Assembly (NCBI GenBank): GCA_017406565.1 | Contig: JAFQYG010000007.1 | Span: forward strand, 1-59,551 | From: Candidatus Saccharimonadota bacterium | GTDB lineage: Bacteria; Patescibacteriota; Saccharimonadia; Saccharimonadales; Saccharimonadaceae | DNA: 59,551 nt | Direction of reading: 5' to 3' | Part shown: piece after piece, positions 59,424 through 59,551 of the stretch | Numbering within the stretch: the stretch's first letter is position 1 | Layout: each line of letters begins with the position of its first letter | The notes under the pieces: model-generated | Told to the model about the DNA's origin: nothing | Database searches by the model: none | What the model saw: only the letters and a program-made list of their open reading frames with translations | Made by a program: the position numbers and the translations under genes

Positions 59424-59551
59424 GAAAGGAGGTAATCCATCCACACGTTCTCGTACGGATGCCTTGTTACGACTTAACCCCAATCATCTCCCCCACCTTA
59501 GGCCGACGAATCGGACTTCGGGTGTTGGTGACTCTCATGGTTTGACGGGCG
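59424..59551 (-). rRNA. rrs: 16S rRNA, 3' end (gene extends beyond the window)
   Basis: Minus strand reads CGCCCGTCAAACCATGAGAG, then AACACCCGAAGTCCGA, AGTCGTAACAAGGCATCCGT and finally GTGTGGATGGATTACCTCCTTTCT. This is the 16S decoding-site helix 44 and anti-Shine-Dalgarno. CCCGTCAAACCATG and GGCATCCGTA differ from most bacteria and match Saccharibacteria as I know them. The anti-SD CCTCC fits the AGGAGG sites seen here. No 23S follows in the downstream direction. Confidence 0.95.

Noticed and set aside
1-59551. Recoded UGA (as in SR1/Gracilibacteria)
   Set aside because: Known proteins have normal lengths under the standard code, and TGA is used as an ordinary stop.
1-59551. Replication origin
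   Set aside because: No dnaA or dnaN and no convincing DnaA-box cluster seen by eye.

Overview
The window looks like chromosomal DNA of a Candidatus Saccharibacteria (TM7, Patescibacteria/CPR) bacterium. It is AT-rich and uses the standard code. It carries the CPR-typical DUF5663 family twice, several short housekeeping enzymes, and the 3' end of a 16S rRNA whose tail reads GGATTACCTCCTTTCT. The assignment rests on gene content and the 16S tail, read by eye. Coordinates of short sites may be off by 1-2 bases.

Layout. 1-5 kb: a truncated surface protein, a sigma-region-4/HARE-HTH regulator and a large type IV secretion-type ATPase. 5-13 kb: a minus-strand division and cell wall (dcw) cluster in the order rsmH, a 21-aa ORF, a run of RNA hairpins, ftsL-like, transpeptidase PBP, mraY, ftsW, murG, ftsQ-like. 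13-25.6 kb: a tandem pair of small helical proteins, a DUF4868 (KwaB-like) protein, CYTH, recJ, a wHTH, priA, DUF3137, def-fmt, a secreted amidase-like protein, DUF5663 and infB. 25.7-32.2 kb: an integrated element at tRNA-Asn with a large serine recombinase, a frameshifted phage gpII/X-like Rep, a SpoVG-family protein, an excisionase-like HTH and a HaeIII/NgoPII-type restriction-modification pair predicted to act on GGCC. 32.2-47 kb: a FISUMP surface protein, a HerA-like ATPase, a glycosyltransferase, an acyl-CoA synthetase, a 1045-aa repeat-bearing membrane protein, rpsA, a ROK kinase, a KGG protein and a GH30 glycosidase. 46.8-52.2 kb: tRNA-Ile and tRNA-Ala, then an operon with a 1056-aa multidomain wall hydrolase flanked by related membrane proteins. 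52-59.5 kb: polysaccharide deacetylase, SpoU methyltransferase, MazG-like, EEP nuclease, MTA/SAH nucleosidase, DUF4234, GNAT, a putative metalloprotease and the 16S rRNA 3' end.

How the genes work together. The dcw cluster covers lipid I and II synthesis, flipping and cross-linking. infB, def, fmt and rpsA serve translation; priA and recJ serve DNA restart and repair. The wall hydrolase operon, the secreted amidase, the deacetylase and the surface proteins form an envelope repertoire that fits a host-attached epibiont (inference).

Most notable signals: (1) the hexamer TTCCCT is strongly strand-biased across the window, about 48 to 7 by eye, whatever the gene direction; (2) many genes have a TATAAT box 6-7 bases before the ATG, implying leaderless mRNAs; (3) several undescribed structured elements occur, including a four-hairpin RNA inside the dcw operon and a long hairpin in the rpsA leader; (4) tRNA-Ala appears to have swapped the universal G19-C56 pair for U19-A56; (5) the 16S gene is followed by a terminator and protein genes instead of 23S rRNA; (6) a restriction-modification island sits in tRNA-Asn.
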